64,000 nucleotides of DNA from Pseudomonadota bacterium (GTDB taxonomy: Bacteria > Pseudomonadota > Gammaproteobacteria > Burkholderiales > Burkholderiaceae_B), in NCBI GenBank assembly GCA_023425645.1, contig JAFACG010000013.1, positions 16,043 to 80,042 of the forward strand, read 5' to 3'. The notes under the pieces are model-generated. The model was given only the letters and a program-made list of their open reading frames with translations. It was not told where the DNA came from and ran no database searches. The number at the start of each line of letters is the position of its first letter. Positions within the stretch are counted from its first letter, which is position 1. This document shows positions 37,957-48,892 of the stretch, in pieces. The position numbers were made by a program, and so were the translations under genes.

Positions 37957-38200
37957 TCAGGCTCTGGCTTGCGTCGTCCGATCGGGCAGGAACCGGCTCA
38001 GCATGAAGTCGACGGCGCGCTGATGCGTCATGGCGGTGTCCGGGCGCGCGCCGCCGGCGGCCAGGGACTCCTTGCCGGCCGCATGCCGATACAGCGCCAT
38101 GGGCGTGACGCCCAGTTCGCTTGCCAGACGCCTCATGCTCAGCGCCGCCGCCCCTTCTTCATCCAGAATCGTCAACGCCTGCCGTGGAATTTCGGACTGG
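37957..38200 (-). pseudogene. TetR-family regulator remnant with internal deletion
   Basis: Reading the minus strand, PTQSEIPRQALTILDEEGAA and the DNA-binding helices MRRLASELGVTPMALYRHA are intact. After KESL the frame jumps to a short C-terminal piece (AVDFMLSRFLPDRT). The ligand-binding domain of over 100 residues is missing, so only about 80 of about 190 residues remain. The upstream end runs into the palindromic element at 38284 and no authentic start is visible. Non-functional. Confidence 0.7.
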
Positions 38201-38283
38201 GTCGGTCTGGGGCAAAAAAAGGTTTTTCGAAGAATCCCGGGGACTGAATTGTCAAGTCGATGCCGAACTGGTTTTTTGGAGAC

Positions 38284-38522
38284 GCCGTTCAAGGTGCAGG
38301 AAGAGCGGACGGCGCTGATGGCTTGCCGGCGCGGCGCAGCGCGCCGGTGCCCTGGTCGAGGCGCGTGGCCGGGCGCGTCGTTAACTCCGGCGGGTTGCTC
38401 GCCCCCCAGGCGAGCAACAAGCGCCGCCGTCGAACAGAACGACGCTTAGCTCCCGTCCCCGCACCTCGCCTGCGGCAAGCCATCCGACCCGCCCCGTCCG
38501 CTCTTCCTGCACCTTGAACGGC
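38284..38522. repeat. Large palindromic element 1
   Basis: Outer arms 38284-38312 and 38494-38522 are a perfect 29-bp inverted repeat (begins GCCGTTCAAGGTGCAGGAAG). Inside it, GATGGCTTGCCG (38317-38328) pairs with 38473-38484, and an inner hairpin GTTGCTCGCC / GGCGAGCAAC lies at 38394-38418. The 239-bp element could fold as one long branched stem. No open frame with protein-like sequence inside. Confidence 0.85.
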
Positions 38523-38620
38523 TCAAAATGCCGATGGCATCGACCCGGCTATACGCATTCATGCCAAACAGAAAATTCAGCGGCTGGCTGATATGTTGTA
38601 CGGCGCGCGCGGACGTCCCG

Positions 38621-38916
38621 CCGTTTGGGCCAAAACGACGGGACCGTTCTCGCGAGGCAGGCCGGGGCGGGCCGGCGGGCGAGTCAGGGCCTTCGCCGCA
38701 GGCGGGATGCGGGGGCGGGAGGCAAGGGGGCGTGCTGTTCGAGCAGGACGCTTGTGATTCGTCCAGTGGACGAATCACCCTGCGAGTTCACGCCCCGCCC
38801 GCCCCCGCATCCTGACCAGGGAACCCGCGCGCAGCGCGGGCGGAGGACCCAGCCAAGCCGGCCCGCCCCGGCCTGCCTCGCGAGAACCCGAGCTTCTTTC
38901 TGCTTGGCCCAAACGG
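38621..38916. repeat. Large palindromic element 2, nested inverted repeats
   Basis: Four nested arm pairs. CCGTTTGGGCCAA 38621-38633 pairs with 38904-38916. A perfect 29-bp arm 38647-38675 (TTCTCGCGAGGCAGGCC...) pairs with 38858-38886. GATGCGGGGGCGGG 38706-38719 pairs with 38798-38811. At the centre GTGATTCGTCC / GGACGAATCAC (38754-38778) forms a hairpin with a 3-nt loop. The 296-bp element is nearly symmetrical about 38766 and extremely GC-rich. Non-coding. Confidence 0.85.
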
Positions 38917-38958
38917 CTCGTCAAACACGGAGGAATCCCCGGAATTCCTCGAAGAAGC

Positions 38959-38984
38959 AAAAAAAACCGCCCGGCAAGGGGCGG
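38959..38984 (-). terminator. Rho-independent terminator of the symporter gene
   Basis: On the minus strand CCGCCCC / GGGCGG arms around a short TTGCC loop are followed by eight T. It lies about 25 bp past the symporter stop. Confidence 0.8.
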
Positions 38985-39009
38985 CAAATCAGCACAGGAA
39001 CGTGGTCGG

Positions 39010-40014
39010 TCAGGCTTTCTGCAGCACGCCTTCTTCTTGTTCCTCGTGAGGGCGGCGGGCGTAGTGATTGGCGATCACGGCGCAGGCCATGAGCTGGATC
39101 TGGTGGAACAGCATGATGGGCAGCAGCGCCGGACCGATGGCGGCGCCGCTGAACAGCACCTGGGCCATGGGCACGCCGGTGGCCAGGCTCTTCTTGGAGC
39201 CGCAGAACACGATGGTGATCTCGTCTTCCTTGTTGAAGCCGAAGCGGCGCGCCATCCAGGTGGTCAGCACCAGCACCACGGCCAGCAGCACGATGCAGAC
39301 CACGGTCAGGATCAGCAGGGACATGGGCGGCACGGCCTGCCACAGCCCGCCGATGACCGAGGCGCTGAACGCGGTGTAGACGACCAGCAGGATGGATGTC
39401 TGGTCGACGTTGCGCAGCCAGGCGCGGTTGCGGTCCATCCAGCCGCCGATCCAGGGACGCATCAGGTGGCCGACCACGAAGGGCAGCAGCAGTTGCAGGC
39501 TGATCTTCTTGATGGCGTCCAGGGTGGAGGCCGCCGAGCCGGCGTCCGCATCGAGCAGCAGCTTGAGCAGCACGGGCGTGAGCACGATGCCGATCAGGCT
39601 GGAGGCCGAGGCGCTGCAGACGGCGGCGGGAATGTTGCCGCGGGCGATGGAGGTGAAGGCGATGGCCGACTGCACGGTCCCGGGCAGGGCGCACAGGTAC
39701 AGGATGCCCACGAACAAGGGCATGCCCAGCAGCGGCAGCAGAACGGGCTTCAAGACCAGGCCCAGCAGCGGAAACATGACGAAGGTGCAGCCGAACACCA
39801 GCAGGTGCAGGCGCCAGTGCGTGGCGCCGGCGATGATGGCTTCGCGCGAGAGCTTGGCGCCGTGCATGAAGAACAGCAGGGCGATGGCCAAGCCGGTGAT
39901 CAGCTCGAAAATGACGGCGCCCTGGCCGTAGGCGGGAAACAGCGTGGCCAGGGCCACGACGCCGATCAGGATCAGGGTGAAATTGTCGAACAGCAGTCTT
40001 AGGCGAGACAACAT
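39010..40014 (-). CDS. Bile acid:sodium symporter family protein (YfeH-like)
   Basis: 334 aa from ATG 40014 (a GTG at 40050 would add 12 residues). About nine to ten membrane helices, with LPGTVQSAIAFTSIARGNIP and FCGSKKSLATGVPMAQVLF as in the SBF-like/YfeH family. It transports an organic anion or Na+-coupled solute; the substrate is unknown and the bile-acid name comes from the fold only. Divergent from an AraC regulator with only 76 bp between, probably its regulator. Confidence 0.9.
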   Translation of the reverse strand: MLSRLRLLFDNFTLILIGVVALATLFPAYGQGAVIFELITGLAIALLFFMHGAKLSREAIIAGATHWRLHLLVFGCTFVMFPLLGLVLKPVLLPLLGMPLFVGILYLCALPGTVQSAIAFTSIARGNIPAAVCSASASSLIGIVLTPVLLKLLLDADAGSAASTLDAIKKISLQLLLPFVVGHLMRPWIGGWMDRNRAWLRNVDQTSILLVVYTAFSASVIGGLWQAVPPMSLLILTVVCIVLLAVVLVLTTWMARRFGFNKEDEITIVFCGSKKSLATGVPMAQVLFSGAAIGPALLPIMLFHQIQLMACAVIANHYARRPHEEQEEGVLQKA

Positions 40015-40090
40015 GGCGATTTGAAAGAGTTGCGAAAAGGGACGGTTCACTTTACCGTAGACTTTCGTGGGTGTTTATCGTTAAACGGAT

Positions 40091-40918
40091 ATGGAACATC
40101 GAAAAGCGGACATTCTGGTGCATTCGGACGCCATTCCGGCAGGGTTGAGGCAATTGCGTTACCTGCCCAGGCCGCTCTACGGCCAGGAACGGGCCTTGCC
40201 CAACCAGGCGATTTCACGTCCGCACCGCCACCCCTGGGTGCAGTTTTCCTATGCGCTGACCGGAGTGATCGAGGTGCGCACCGCGGCCGGTCGCTTCATG
40301 GCGCCGCCGCAGCAGGCCGTGTGGGTGCCGGCCGGCGTGGAGCATGGCGTGCGCTGTTCGCCCGATGCGCAGATACGCAGTCTGTACATCGATGTGCAGG
40401 CCTTGCCGCGGCAGCACGAGCAGTGCCGGGTCGTGGCGGTGAACCGGCTGCTGCGGGAACTGATCCGGGAATTCAGCACCTTGCCGGTGCTCTATGACCG
40501 CGAAGGGGAACAGGGCCGACTGGTGCAGGTGCTGCTGGACCGCCTGCTGGCGGCGCCCGAAAGCGGCCTGATCCTGCCCTGGCCGGCGGATCCGCGCTTG
40601 CGCCAGGTATGCCAGCAGTTGCAGGCCCAGCCCGCGCTGGGCTGTACCCTGGAGGAACTGGCCGGGCAGCAGGGCGTGTCGGAGAAAACATTGAGCCGGC
40701 TGTTCCGCCAGGAGACCGGGCTGACCTTCCGGGCCTGGCGGCAGCGTCTGCGCATCATGAGCGCCTTGCCCATGCTCGAGCGCCATGAGCGCGTCACCGA
40801 TGTGGCGCTGGCCTGCGGCTACGACAGCATGTCGGCCTTCGTGGCGGCGTTCCGCGAGCTGATGGGCCAGACGCCCGGCGAGTTCTTCCGCCCGCCGGCC
40901 GACGAGGCCGGGCTGTAG
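40091..40918 (+). CDS. AraC-family regulator with cupin sensor domain
   Basis: 275 aa. Residues 45-115 are a cupin barrel (RPHRHPWVQFSYALTGVIEV; VWVPAGVEHGVRC). Residues 185-268 carry the two AraC helix-turn-helix motifs (LEELAGQQGVSEKTLSRLFR; VTDVALACGYDSMSAFVAAF). This resembles the NimR/YeaM group, which controls adjacent efflux genes. Divergent from the symporter-like gene. Its last 100 bp overlap the convergent glutamine amidotransferase gene. Confidence 0.93.
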   Translation: MEHRKADILVHSDAIPAGLRQLRYLPRPLYGQERALPNQAISRPHRHPWVQFSYALTGVIEVRTAAGRFMAPPQQAVWVPAGVEHGVRCSPDAQIRSLYIDVQALPRQHEQCRVVAVNRLLRELIREFSTLPVLYDREGEQGRLVQVLLDRLLAAPESGLILPWPADPRLRQVCQQLQAQPALGCTLEELAGQQGVSEKTLSRLFRQETGLTFRAWRQRLRIMSALPMLERHERVTDVALACGYDSMSAFVAAFRELMGQTPGEFFRPPADEAGL

Positions 40919-41619
40919 GCCCGGACGAAGCTCCACAGCAGCCGGCGCGCTTCGGGCGTGTCTCGCACCTGATCGGCCATGGCCTGCGGGTCCCGTCCCT
41001 CGGCCTGCAGCCCCGCTTGATTGCGCAAGATGCAGTAGCGCAGCAGTTCGGCGAAGAATTCCGGATGGAACTGGGCGGACCATTGCGCCGGGCCGTAGCG
41101 CAGGATCTGGTGCGGATCGTGGTCGGAGCCGGCCAGCACCTGGACGCCCGCGGGGATTTCCAGCACGCTTTGCTGGTGCGTGAGCAGGGCGTCAAAGCGC
41201 ATCGGCAGGCCGGCGAGCATGCCATGTTCGCGGGCTTGCGGCCGCAGCGCCACCGGCAGGCAGCCCAGTTCGCGTCCCCGCGGATGGTAGTCCACCACGC
41301 CGCCCAGGGCATGCGCCATCAGCTGATGACCGTAGCAGATTCCCAATAGGGGCGTTCCGGTCTGGCGCCGCTCGCGTATCCAGTGCGCCAGCGCTTCGCT
41401 CCACCCCAGCCTGTCGGTGACCATGCACCAGGATCCGGTGATGACAACCGGCTCCGCGCAGTCGGCCTCGGGCAGGGCGGGGTCCTCGTCCACCCGCCAT
41501 ATCCGCAGGTCCACGGACAAGGGTTGCAAGGCGCGGCGGAACCAGTCCGCCTGGCTGCCGAAGCGCGCCTTCACGTCGGCCGGCGGGTCTCCGGCCTGCA
41601 GGATGTGCACCGCGCTCAT
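40819..41619 (-). CDS. Class I glutamine amidotransferase-like protein
   Basis: 266 aa. GATase-1 fold with the nucleophile C95 in GICYGHQLMAHALGG and the His-Glu pair H185/E187 in SAQFHPEF. It resembles the GuaA-like stand-alone GATases that deglutamylate or transfer ammonia to an unknown partner (YfeJ-type). Its last 32 residues are coded opposite the AraC C-terminus and look unlike the family, so the original stop has probably been lost and the tail is acquired. Starts within the crcB stop (4-bp overlap), so it forms an operon with crcB. Confidence 0.85.
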   Translation of the reverse strand: MSAVHILQAGDPPADVKARFGSQADWFRRALQPLSVDLRIWRVDEDPALPEADCAEPVVITGSWCMVTDRLGWSEALAHWIRERRQTGTPLLGICYGHQLMAHALGGVVDYHPRGRELGCLPVALRPQAREHGMLAGLPMRFDALLTHQQSVLEIPAGVQVLAGSDHDPHQILRYGPAQWSAQFHPEFFAELLRYCILRNQAGLQAEGRDPQAMADQVRDTPEARRLLWSFVRAYSPASSAGGRKNSPGVWPISSRNAATKADMLS

Positions 41620-42002
41620 GCCTGGCCCTTGAGCATGCTCCAGGTGGCCATGCCCAGACCCACCATGATCAGCGAGCCGATCACGTGGATGGCCACGCCC
41701 CCCAGGGCCCAGACGTAACGCTGCTGCAGCATCAGGGTCATGATTTCCGCGGAAAACGTGGAGAAGGTGGTCAGTCCGCCCAGGAAACCGGTCATGACGA
41801 AGACCCGCCAGCCTTCGTGCGCCAGGCCCAGTCCGCTGAAGCCGGCCATGGCGATGCCCATCAGATAGCCGCCGATCAGGTTGGCGAGCAGTGTGCCGGG
41901 AGGCAGGGTGGGAAAGAGGGTATTGAGGGTCTGGCTGAGCAGCCAGCGCGAGACGGCGCCCAGAGCGCCGCCGACGGCGATGTACAACACGGCAAGAGGC
42001 AT
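41616..42002 (-). CDS. crcB: Fluoride ion channel CrcB/Fluc
   Basis: 128 aa, four helices. GGALGAVSRWLLSQTLN at the N-terminus, NLIGGYLMG in helix 2 and FLGGLTTFSTFSAE in helix 3 are the Fluc motifs, including the Phe-box and TTFSTF Na+ site. A dimeric channel that expels fluoride. No fluoride riboswitch was recognised upstream. Confidence 0.94.
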   Translation of the reverse strand: MPLAVLYIAVGGALGAVSRWLLSQTLNTLFPTLPPGTLLANLIGGYLMGIAMAGFSGLGLAHEGWRVFVMTGFLGGLTTFSTFSAEIMTLMLQQRYVWALGGVAIHVIGSLIMVGLGMATWSMLKGQA

Positions 42003-42203
42003 GAACCGACCTTGATGGATGATGCGGCTGTCAGCGAGCTGTCAGCCGGTCACGATATATACGATAGAGCTCATGCTCATTATGCGCCCGTATGGTTGAA
42101 AACGCGATCTTGTCCAAAAGCCGCGACCCCATTACCGTAAGGGCACGCACGACAGACGGACGGCCGGACCTCGCCGGCACGCCCGCATCCTCTTGGAGAC
42201 ATC

Positions 42204-43856
<1,653 letters not shown>

Positions 43857-43928
43857 CCGCGGCGGCCCCCAACGCCCAGGCTGACCATGGTCCGGCCTGG
43901 GCTTCAAATCAAGTACAGGATTCTAGGA

Positions 43929-44414
43929 ATGCCATCTTTTGACGTTGTATCCGAAGTCAACGCCCACGAACTGCGCAACGCAGTCGACCAGGCCAGCCGC
44001 GAGCTGGGCACGCGCTTCGACTTCAAGGGTACGGATGCCAAATTCGAACTGGAAGACGAGAACACCATTCTGCAGTCGGCGCCCAGCGTGTTCCAGCTGG
44101 AGCAGATGATGCAGATCCTGCGCGGCCGGGTGTCGGCGCGCGGCATCGACGTGCGCTGCCTGGATGCCGAGAAACCGCTGGAGAACGTGGCCGGCGCCCG
44201 CCAGAAGGTCAAGGTGCGCCAGGGCCTGGACCAGCCTACCGCCAAGAAGCTGGTGGCCGCCATCAAGGGCGCCAAGCTCAAGGTGGAGGCCCAGATCCAG
44301 GGCGACAAGCTGCGCGTCACGGGCAAGAAGCGCGACGATCTGCAGGCCGCCATCGCGCTGCTCAAGCAGACTGAGGTCGATCTGCCCCTGCAGTACCAGA
44401 ATTTCCGCGATTGA
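43929..44414 (+). CDS. yajQ: YajQ-family cyclic-di-GMP-binding protein
   Basis: 161 aa from ATG 43929; MPSFDVVSEVNAHELRNAVD is the family's N-terminus, so the upstream in-frame start was not used. Also RFDFKGTDAKFEL and ATPKKLVAAIKGAKLKVE-like (here TAKKLVAAIKGAKLKVEAQI). YajQ proteins bind nucleotides, including c-di-GMP in Xanthomonas, where they affect virulence genes. Confidence 0.95.
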   Translation: MPSFDVVSEVNAHELRNAVDQASRELGTRFDFKGTDAKFELEDENTILQSAPSVFQLEQMMQILRGRVSARGIDVRCLDAEKPLENVAGARQKVKVRQGLDQPTAKKLVAAIKGAKLKVEAQIQGDKLRVTGKKRDDLQAAIALLKQTEVDLPLQYQNFRD

Positions 44415-44454
44415 TTTTTCTCCGGCGGCCCGTGGCGGCCGCCGGCGCCGGTTT

Positions 44455-44976
44455 ATGACCCTACGAATTGAACTCATGCGCGAGGACGATATCGATCACG
44501 TCCTGGTGGCGCAGGCCGATGTCTACGACCCCGACATCCTGGAAGATCGCAGCTTTTACCAAAACCGCCTGGACCTGTCTCCGAACAGCTGCTGGGTGGC
44601 GCGCGACAAGATGGGCGGGCTGCAGGGCTACCTGATCTCCTATCCCTGGGCCGGCGAGCTGCCGCCCGCCCTGGGCCATGCCTTGCCGGCTTTGCCCGAC
44701 GATCCGGACCAGTGGTTCATCCATGATTGCGCGGTGTTGCGCCGCGCCCAGGGGCGCGGCGTGGCGGCGGCCTTGCTGCGGGCCGGCAGGCGCTACGCCT
44801 GGCATGCCGGGCTGCGGCGCTGCAGCCTGGTGTCCCTGGGCCCGGCGGTAGGCTACTGGGAGCGCTACGGATACCGGCCCGTCCAGGGCGTGGCGCCCGA
44901 CGTGCTGGCCCGCAAGCTGGCGCAGTACGGCGAGCAGGCCTGCTTCATGGACTGCAGTATTGATATGCCGTCGTGA
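44455..44976 (+). CDS. GNAT family N-acetyltransferase
   Basis: 173 aa from ATG 44455. GNAT fold with the acetyl-CoA loop RRAQGRGVAAALLRAG and the C-terminal VGYWERYGYRPV. Substrate unknown. It follows yajQ by 40 bp, probably in one operon. Confidence 0.88.
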   Translation: MTLRIELMREDDIDHVLVAQADVYDPDILEDRSFYQNRLDLSPNSCWVARDKMGGLQGYLISYPWAGELPPALGHALPALPDDPDQWFIHDCAVLRRAQGRGVAAALLRAGRRYAWHAGLRRCSLVSLGPAVGYWERYGYRPVQGVAPDVLARKLAQYGEQACFMDCSIDMPS

Positions 44977-44985
44977 CGCGGTGCA

Positions 44986-45441
44986 TTACTCTCTGGAAGC
45001 GGCAGCCTTTCTTAGTTCTGTCATGGCCGTTATAGCTGACCGAAGCGGCTGCTCACCCATGTGCTGAGACAGCTCCGCTTTAGCGGACTCCCACACGGGA
45101 AGAGCTTTTGTCATAAGAAGACGCCCAGAAGAGGTCAAGTGTAGCCGTTTGCCGGCGCGGCCGCGTCCACCTTCTGTATGTATTAATCCTCGCGCCTGCA
45201 GATTCTGCACATTTCGGCTAAGAGTGGTGGCATCGACCCCTGCGCTGGTGGCGAGATCAACGACGGTGCAACTTTCGGTTGTCCCGATCCCGACCAGCAA
45301 GCCGAATTGCTCAGCAGTCAAGCCGAGCGGCTTGAAGCGGGTGTTGTAGTAGCGCGTGAGCGTACGCGCCATCGCACGAGCTTGAAAGCCAGGGCATTCT
45401 GTCGCAACAAGCTCCAAAGACTTCGCATCAAAATCATCCAT
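44986..45441 (-). CDS. MarR-family regulator
   Basis: 151 aa winged helix protein: RYYNTRFKPLGLTAEQFGLL, VDLATSAGVDATTLSRNVQN and GRGRAGKRLHLTSSGRLLMT. Divergent from the DUF1330 gene, with a dyad between them, so autoregulation and control of that gene are likely. Confidence 0.92.
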   Translation of the reverse strand: MDDFDAKSLELVATECPGFQARAMARTLTRYYNTRFKPLGLTAEQFGLLVGIGTTESCTVVDLATSAGVDATTLSRNVQNLQARGLIHTEGGRGRAGKRLHLTSSGRLLMTKALPVWESAKAELSQHMGEQPLRSAITAMTELRKAAASRE

Positions 45442-45464
45442 ATTTGCCTCTCGACAATGCTACC

Positions 45465-45486
45465 TGCATGTAATACTGTATATGCA
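45465..45486. promoter_or_regulatory. Putative MarR operator
   Basis: TGCATGTA - 6 nt - TATATGCA is a near-perfect inverted repeat (seven of eight pairs) in the 72-bp AT-rich space between the MarR and DUF1330 starts. Symmetry and length suit a MarR dimer site. Confidence 0.5.
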
Positions 45487-45513
45487 TTATTAAATGTATT
45501 TTTGGAGGTGTCC

Positions 45514-45804
45514 ATGGCCGCGTACGTGCATGTCAATCTGCGTATCATTGATCCCGTGAAGCAGGCCGCGCTCGTTCCTTGGTTCCAGGCAGCCCTGGAA
45601 GAGGCTGGCGGGCGGATACTCTATTTCGGCCGTGTCGCGCACGTATTGGAAGGTGGTGATGAGCCTTTCCCAATGGCGGATATCTTCGAGTTCCCTACCT
45701 TGTCTCAAGCAATGGCTTTCTATAATTCGGAGAGGTACGCGCCCATCAAGGCCGAGCGCCAGCAGGCTCAGCAAGCAAGGATGTTCGTCGTCGAAACGAC
45801 ATAA
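45514..45804 (+). CDS. DUF1330-like small protein
   Basis: 96 aa from ATG 45514 with ribosome binding site TGGAGGTG. A dimeric alpha-beta barrel-type protein; AMAFYNSERYAPIKAERQQA is the DUF1330 signature, and ALVPWFQAALEEAGGRILYF fits its first half. Function unknown; likely a small-molecule binding or monooxygenase-like fold. Probably regulated by the divergent MarR protein. Confidence 0.85.
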   Translation: MAAYVHVNLRIIDPVKQAALVPWFQAALEEAGGRILYFGRVAHVLEGGDEPFPMADIFEFPTLSQAMAFYNSERYAPIKAERQQAQQARMFVVETT

Positions 45805-45868
45805 GGGCTGTACATCAGGACGCCGGCTGGATTGATCACCCGTCACCTTGATTCGATTTGCGTGAAAC

Positions 45869-45903
45869 TTTATGATTGGCCATAAATCAAAGTTAATCAA
45901 ACA
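45869..45903. promoter_or_regulatory. Candidate operator ahead of the toxin-antitoxin module
   Basis: TTTATG / CATAAA (45869-45874, 45881-45886) is a 6-bp dyad, overlapped by two AATCAAA direct repeats (45885-45901). It lies just before the antitoxin gene; RHH antitoxins bind such short repeats. Inference from position. Confidence 0.4.
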
Positions 45904-45914
45904 AGAGGTGCGTT

Positions 45915-46181
45915 ATGACAGCAACAACCAAAGTGCTGACTGCACATGTCCCGCTCTCCTTGGCCGATAAAGTAGATCAGATTGCCTCGCGACTCGAGCG
46001 GTCTCGCGGCTGGGTCATGAAGCAGGCGCTGTCGGCCTGGGTCGCCCAGGAAGAGGAGCGTGATCGGTTGACTCAAGAAGCACTGTCCGACGTAGACGCG
46101 GGTAGCGTCATTGACCATCAGGCCGTGCAGATGTGGGTAGAAAGCCTTGGCACCGACCAGCCCTTGCCGCTGCCACGCTGA
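45915..46181 (+). CDS. Ribbon-helix-helix antitoxin
   Basis: 88 aa. The N-terminal part TTKVLTAHVPLSLADKVDQI with SRGWVMKQALSAWVAQEEER is a CopG/ParD-type RHH DNA-binding domain. The C-terminal half (residues 50-88) would wrap the toxin. Stop and toxin start share a base (TGATG), the usual antitoxin-first arrangement. Confidence 0.88.
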   Translation: MTATTKVLTAHVPLSLADKVDQIASRLERSRGWVMKQALSAWVAQEEERDRLTQEALSDVDAGSVIDHQAVQMWVESLGTDQPLPLPR

Positions 46182-46456
46182 TGAACCTGAAATGGACGGG
46201 CAAGGCGCTTTCTGATTTGGCGCGCTTGTATGAATTCCTGGCATTGGTGAATATGCCTGCAGCTGTGCGGGCGGCGCAGGCGCTAAGCCAGGCGCCTGCC
46301 ATCCTGTTGGTCAACCCGCGGATCGGGGAGCAACTCTTCCAGTTCCAACCGCGTGAAGTACGGCGAATTTTGGTTGGAGAATATGAAGTTCGCTACGAAA
46401 TCCAAGATTCGATCATCTATGTGCTGCGACTATGGCACACCCGGGAGGATCGTTGA
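46181..46456 (+). CDS. ParE/RelE-superfamily toxin
   Basis: 91 aa. It begins NLKWTGKALSDLARLYEFLA and has the RIGEQLFQFQPREVRRILVG core and C-terminal YEVRYEIQDSIIYVLRLWHT REDR end of ParE-like toxins. Members poison gyrase or ribosomes; which one applies here cannot be told. Overlaps the antitoxin stop by one base. Confidence 0.88.
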   Translation: MNLKWTGKALSDLARLYEFLALVNMPAAVRAAQALSQAPAILLVNPRIGEQLFQFQPREVRRILVGEYEVRYEIQDSIIYVLRLWHTREDR

Positions 46457-46506
46457 TGATCTGACAATGTAGTTGATGCATTTAACCTCGAAAGCCTTGG
46501 CAGTGA

Positions 46507-47264
46507 TCAGGGCCGCAGGCGGTAGCCCGTGCGGAATATCCAGCTGACCAGCGCCAGGAAGACGGCCAGGAAGACCAGCGTCATGCCCAGGCTCAGCCAG
46601 ACGTTCACGTCTGCCAGGTTGAAGAAGCTCCAGCGAAATCCGCTGATCAGGTAGAGCACGGGATTGAACAGCGTGACCTTCTGCCAGAACTCGGGCAGCA
46701 TGTCGATGGAGTAGAAGGTCCCGCCCAGGAAAGTCAGCGGCGTGATGATCAGCATGGGCACGAACTGCAGCTTTTCGAAGTTGTCCGCCCATATGCCGAT
46801 GATGAAGCCCAGCAGGCTGAAGGTCAGCGCGGTCAGTGCCAGGAAGGCCAGCATCCAGATCGGGCGGGCGATTTCGTAGGGCACGAAGCAGCGCGCCGTC
46901 AGCAGGATGATGGCGGCCAGGATCAGCGACTTGCTGGCCGCCGCGCCCACGAAGGCCAGCGTGACCTCGAAGTGCGAGATGGGGGCGGACAGGATTTCGT
47001 AGATATTGCGCGTGAAGCGCGGGAAATAGATCCCGAAGGCCGCGTTCGAGACGCTGTGGGTCAGCACCGACAGCATGGTCAGGCCGGGCACGATGAAGGC
47101 GCCGTAGGACACGCTGCCGATCTCGTTGATGCGGTGGCCTATGGCCGCGCCGAAGACCACGAAGTAGAGCGCCGTGGAGATCACCGGCGCGACGATGCTT
47201 TGCAACAGGGTGCGGCGCGTGCGCGCCATTTCATAACCGTATATGGCCAGGACGGCGTGCCAGT

Positions 47265-47268
<4 letters not shown>
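46507..47268 (-). CDS. ABC-2 type transporter permease
   Basis: 253 aa, six helices, with the ABC-2 signature [20 protein letters not shown]. Overlaps the ATPase gene by 4 bp. It closely follows the pattern of the YadH/NodJ-type exporters. Confidence 0.93.
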
Positions 47269-48209
<941 letters not shown>

Positions 48210-48258
48210 GGGCAGGAAGGTTACACTTGCGGGTTGCTGACAGGGTAAGAATGATCGC

Positions 48259-48810
48259 ATGGATTTGAAGTCAACAAGCTTAACACCGGAGTCCCATAGG
48301 GATGTTCTGAGCGATGCGCAGGCCATGGCGCTGGCGCTGGAGCAGGCCGGACGCGCCGCCCGCATGGGCGAGGTGCCGGTGGGCGCGGTCCTGCTCGATG
48401 CGGACGGGCGTCTGCTGTCGGTGGGCGCGAACCGCACTATCTGCGACCAGGACCCCACCCAGCACGCCGAAATCGTGGCCTTGCGCGGCGCCACGCGGCA
48501 GGCCGGCAACTACCGCCTGCCCGGCGCCAGCCTGTTCGTCACGCTGGAGCCGTGCATGATGTGCCTGGGCGCCATGCTGCACGCGCGCCTGGCGCGCGTG
48601 GTCTGGGGCGCCGCCGATCCCAAGACCGGCGTGTGCGGCGGCGTGGAGTCTCTGCACCTGCACCCGACCCTGAACCATCACACCCGCGTCAGCGGCGGCC
48701 TGATGGCCGAGGAATGCGCGCAGGTGCTGCGCGACTTTTTCCGCGAGCGCCGCGCCCAGCAGAAAGCCGCGCGCCAGGCGCCGGCGCAAGGGCGGGATCA
48801 GTCCGGCTAG
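48259..48810 (+). CDS. tadA: tRNA adenosine(34) deaminase
   Basis: 183 aa. Zinc and catalytic residues: H69 and E71 in HAE, C99 and C102 in PCMMC. It converts A34 of tRNA-Arg(ACG) to inosine. A Lys/Arg/Ala tail ends the protein. The first 15 residues are not conserved in the family, so a start further in is possible. Unrelated to the tad pilus genes of the same name. Confidence 0.94.
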   Translation: MDLKSTSLTPESHRDVLSDAQAMALALEQAGRAARMGEVPVGAVLLDADGRLLSVGANRTICDQDPTQHAEIVALRGATRQAGNYRLPGASLFVTLEPCMMCLGAMLHARLARVVWGAADPKTGVCGGVESLHLHPTLNHHTRVSGGLMAEECAQVLRDFFRERRAQQKAARQAPAQGRDQSG

Positions 48811-48892
48811 ATTTGTCTTGGTACGGCCCTGCGTTAGAAAAATGCCTCCACGCTGCGATAGAATACCGGCACCCTCATCTACAAGGCCCACC

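Larger units (their letters stand above)
38293..39009. other. Non-coding palindromic region
   Basis: About 700 bp with no credible gene. It holds the two palindromic elements, a 98-bp AT-richer linker (38523-38620) and the terminator of the symporter gene. Confidence 0.7.

Noticed and set aside
37957..38292. Complete 111-aa TetR regulator
   Set aside because: The ligand-binding domain is missing and the N-terminus reads through the palindromic element; treated as a remnant.
38446..38778. Minus-strand 110-codon frame across palindromic element 2
   Set aside because: Sequence comes from the inverted repeats (Pro/Arg/Ser/Gly-rich) with no protein-like core.
42003..42203. Fluoride riboswitch ahead of crcB
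   Set aside because: The conserved GGCGAUGG/CCGCC core was not found on the minus strand upstream of crcB.
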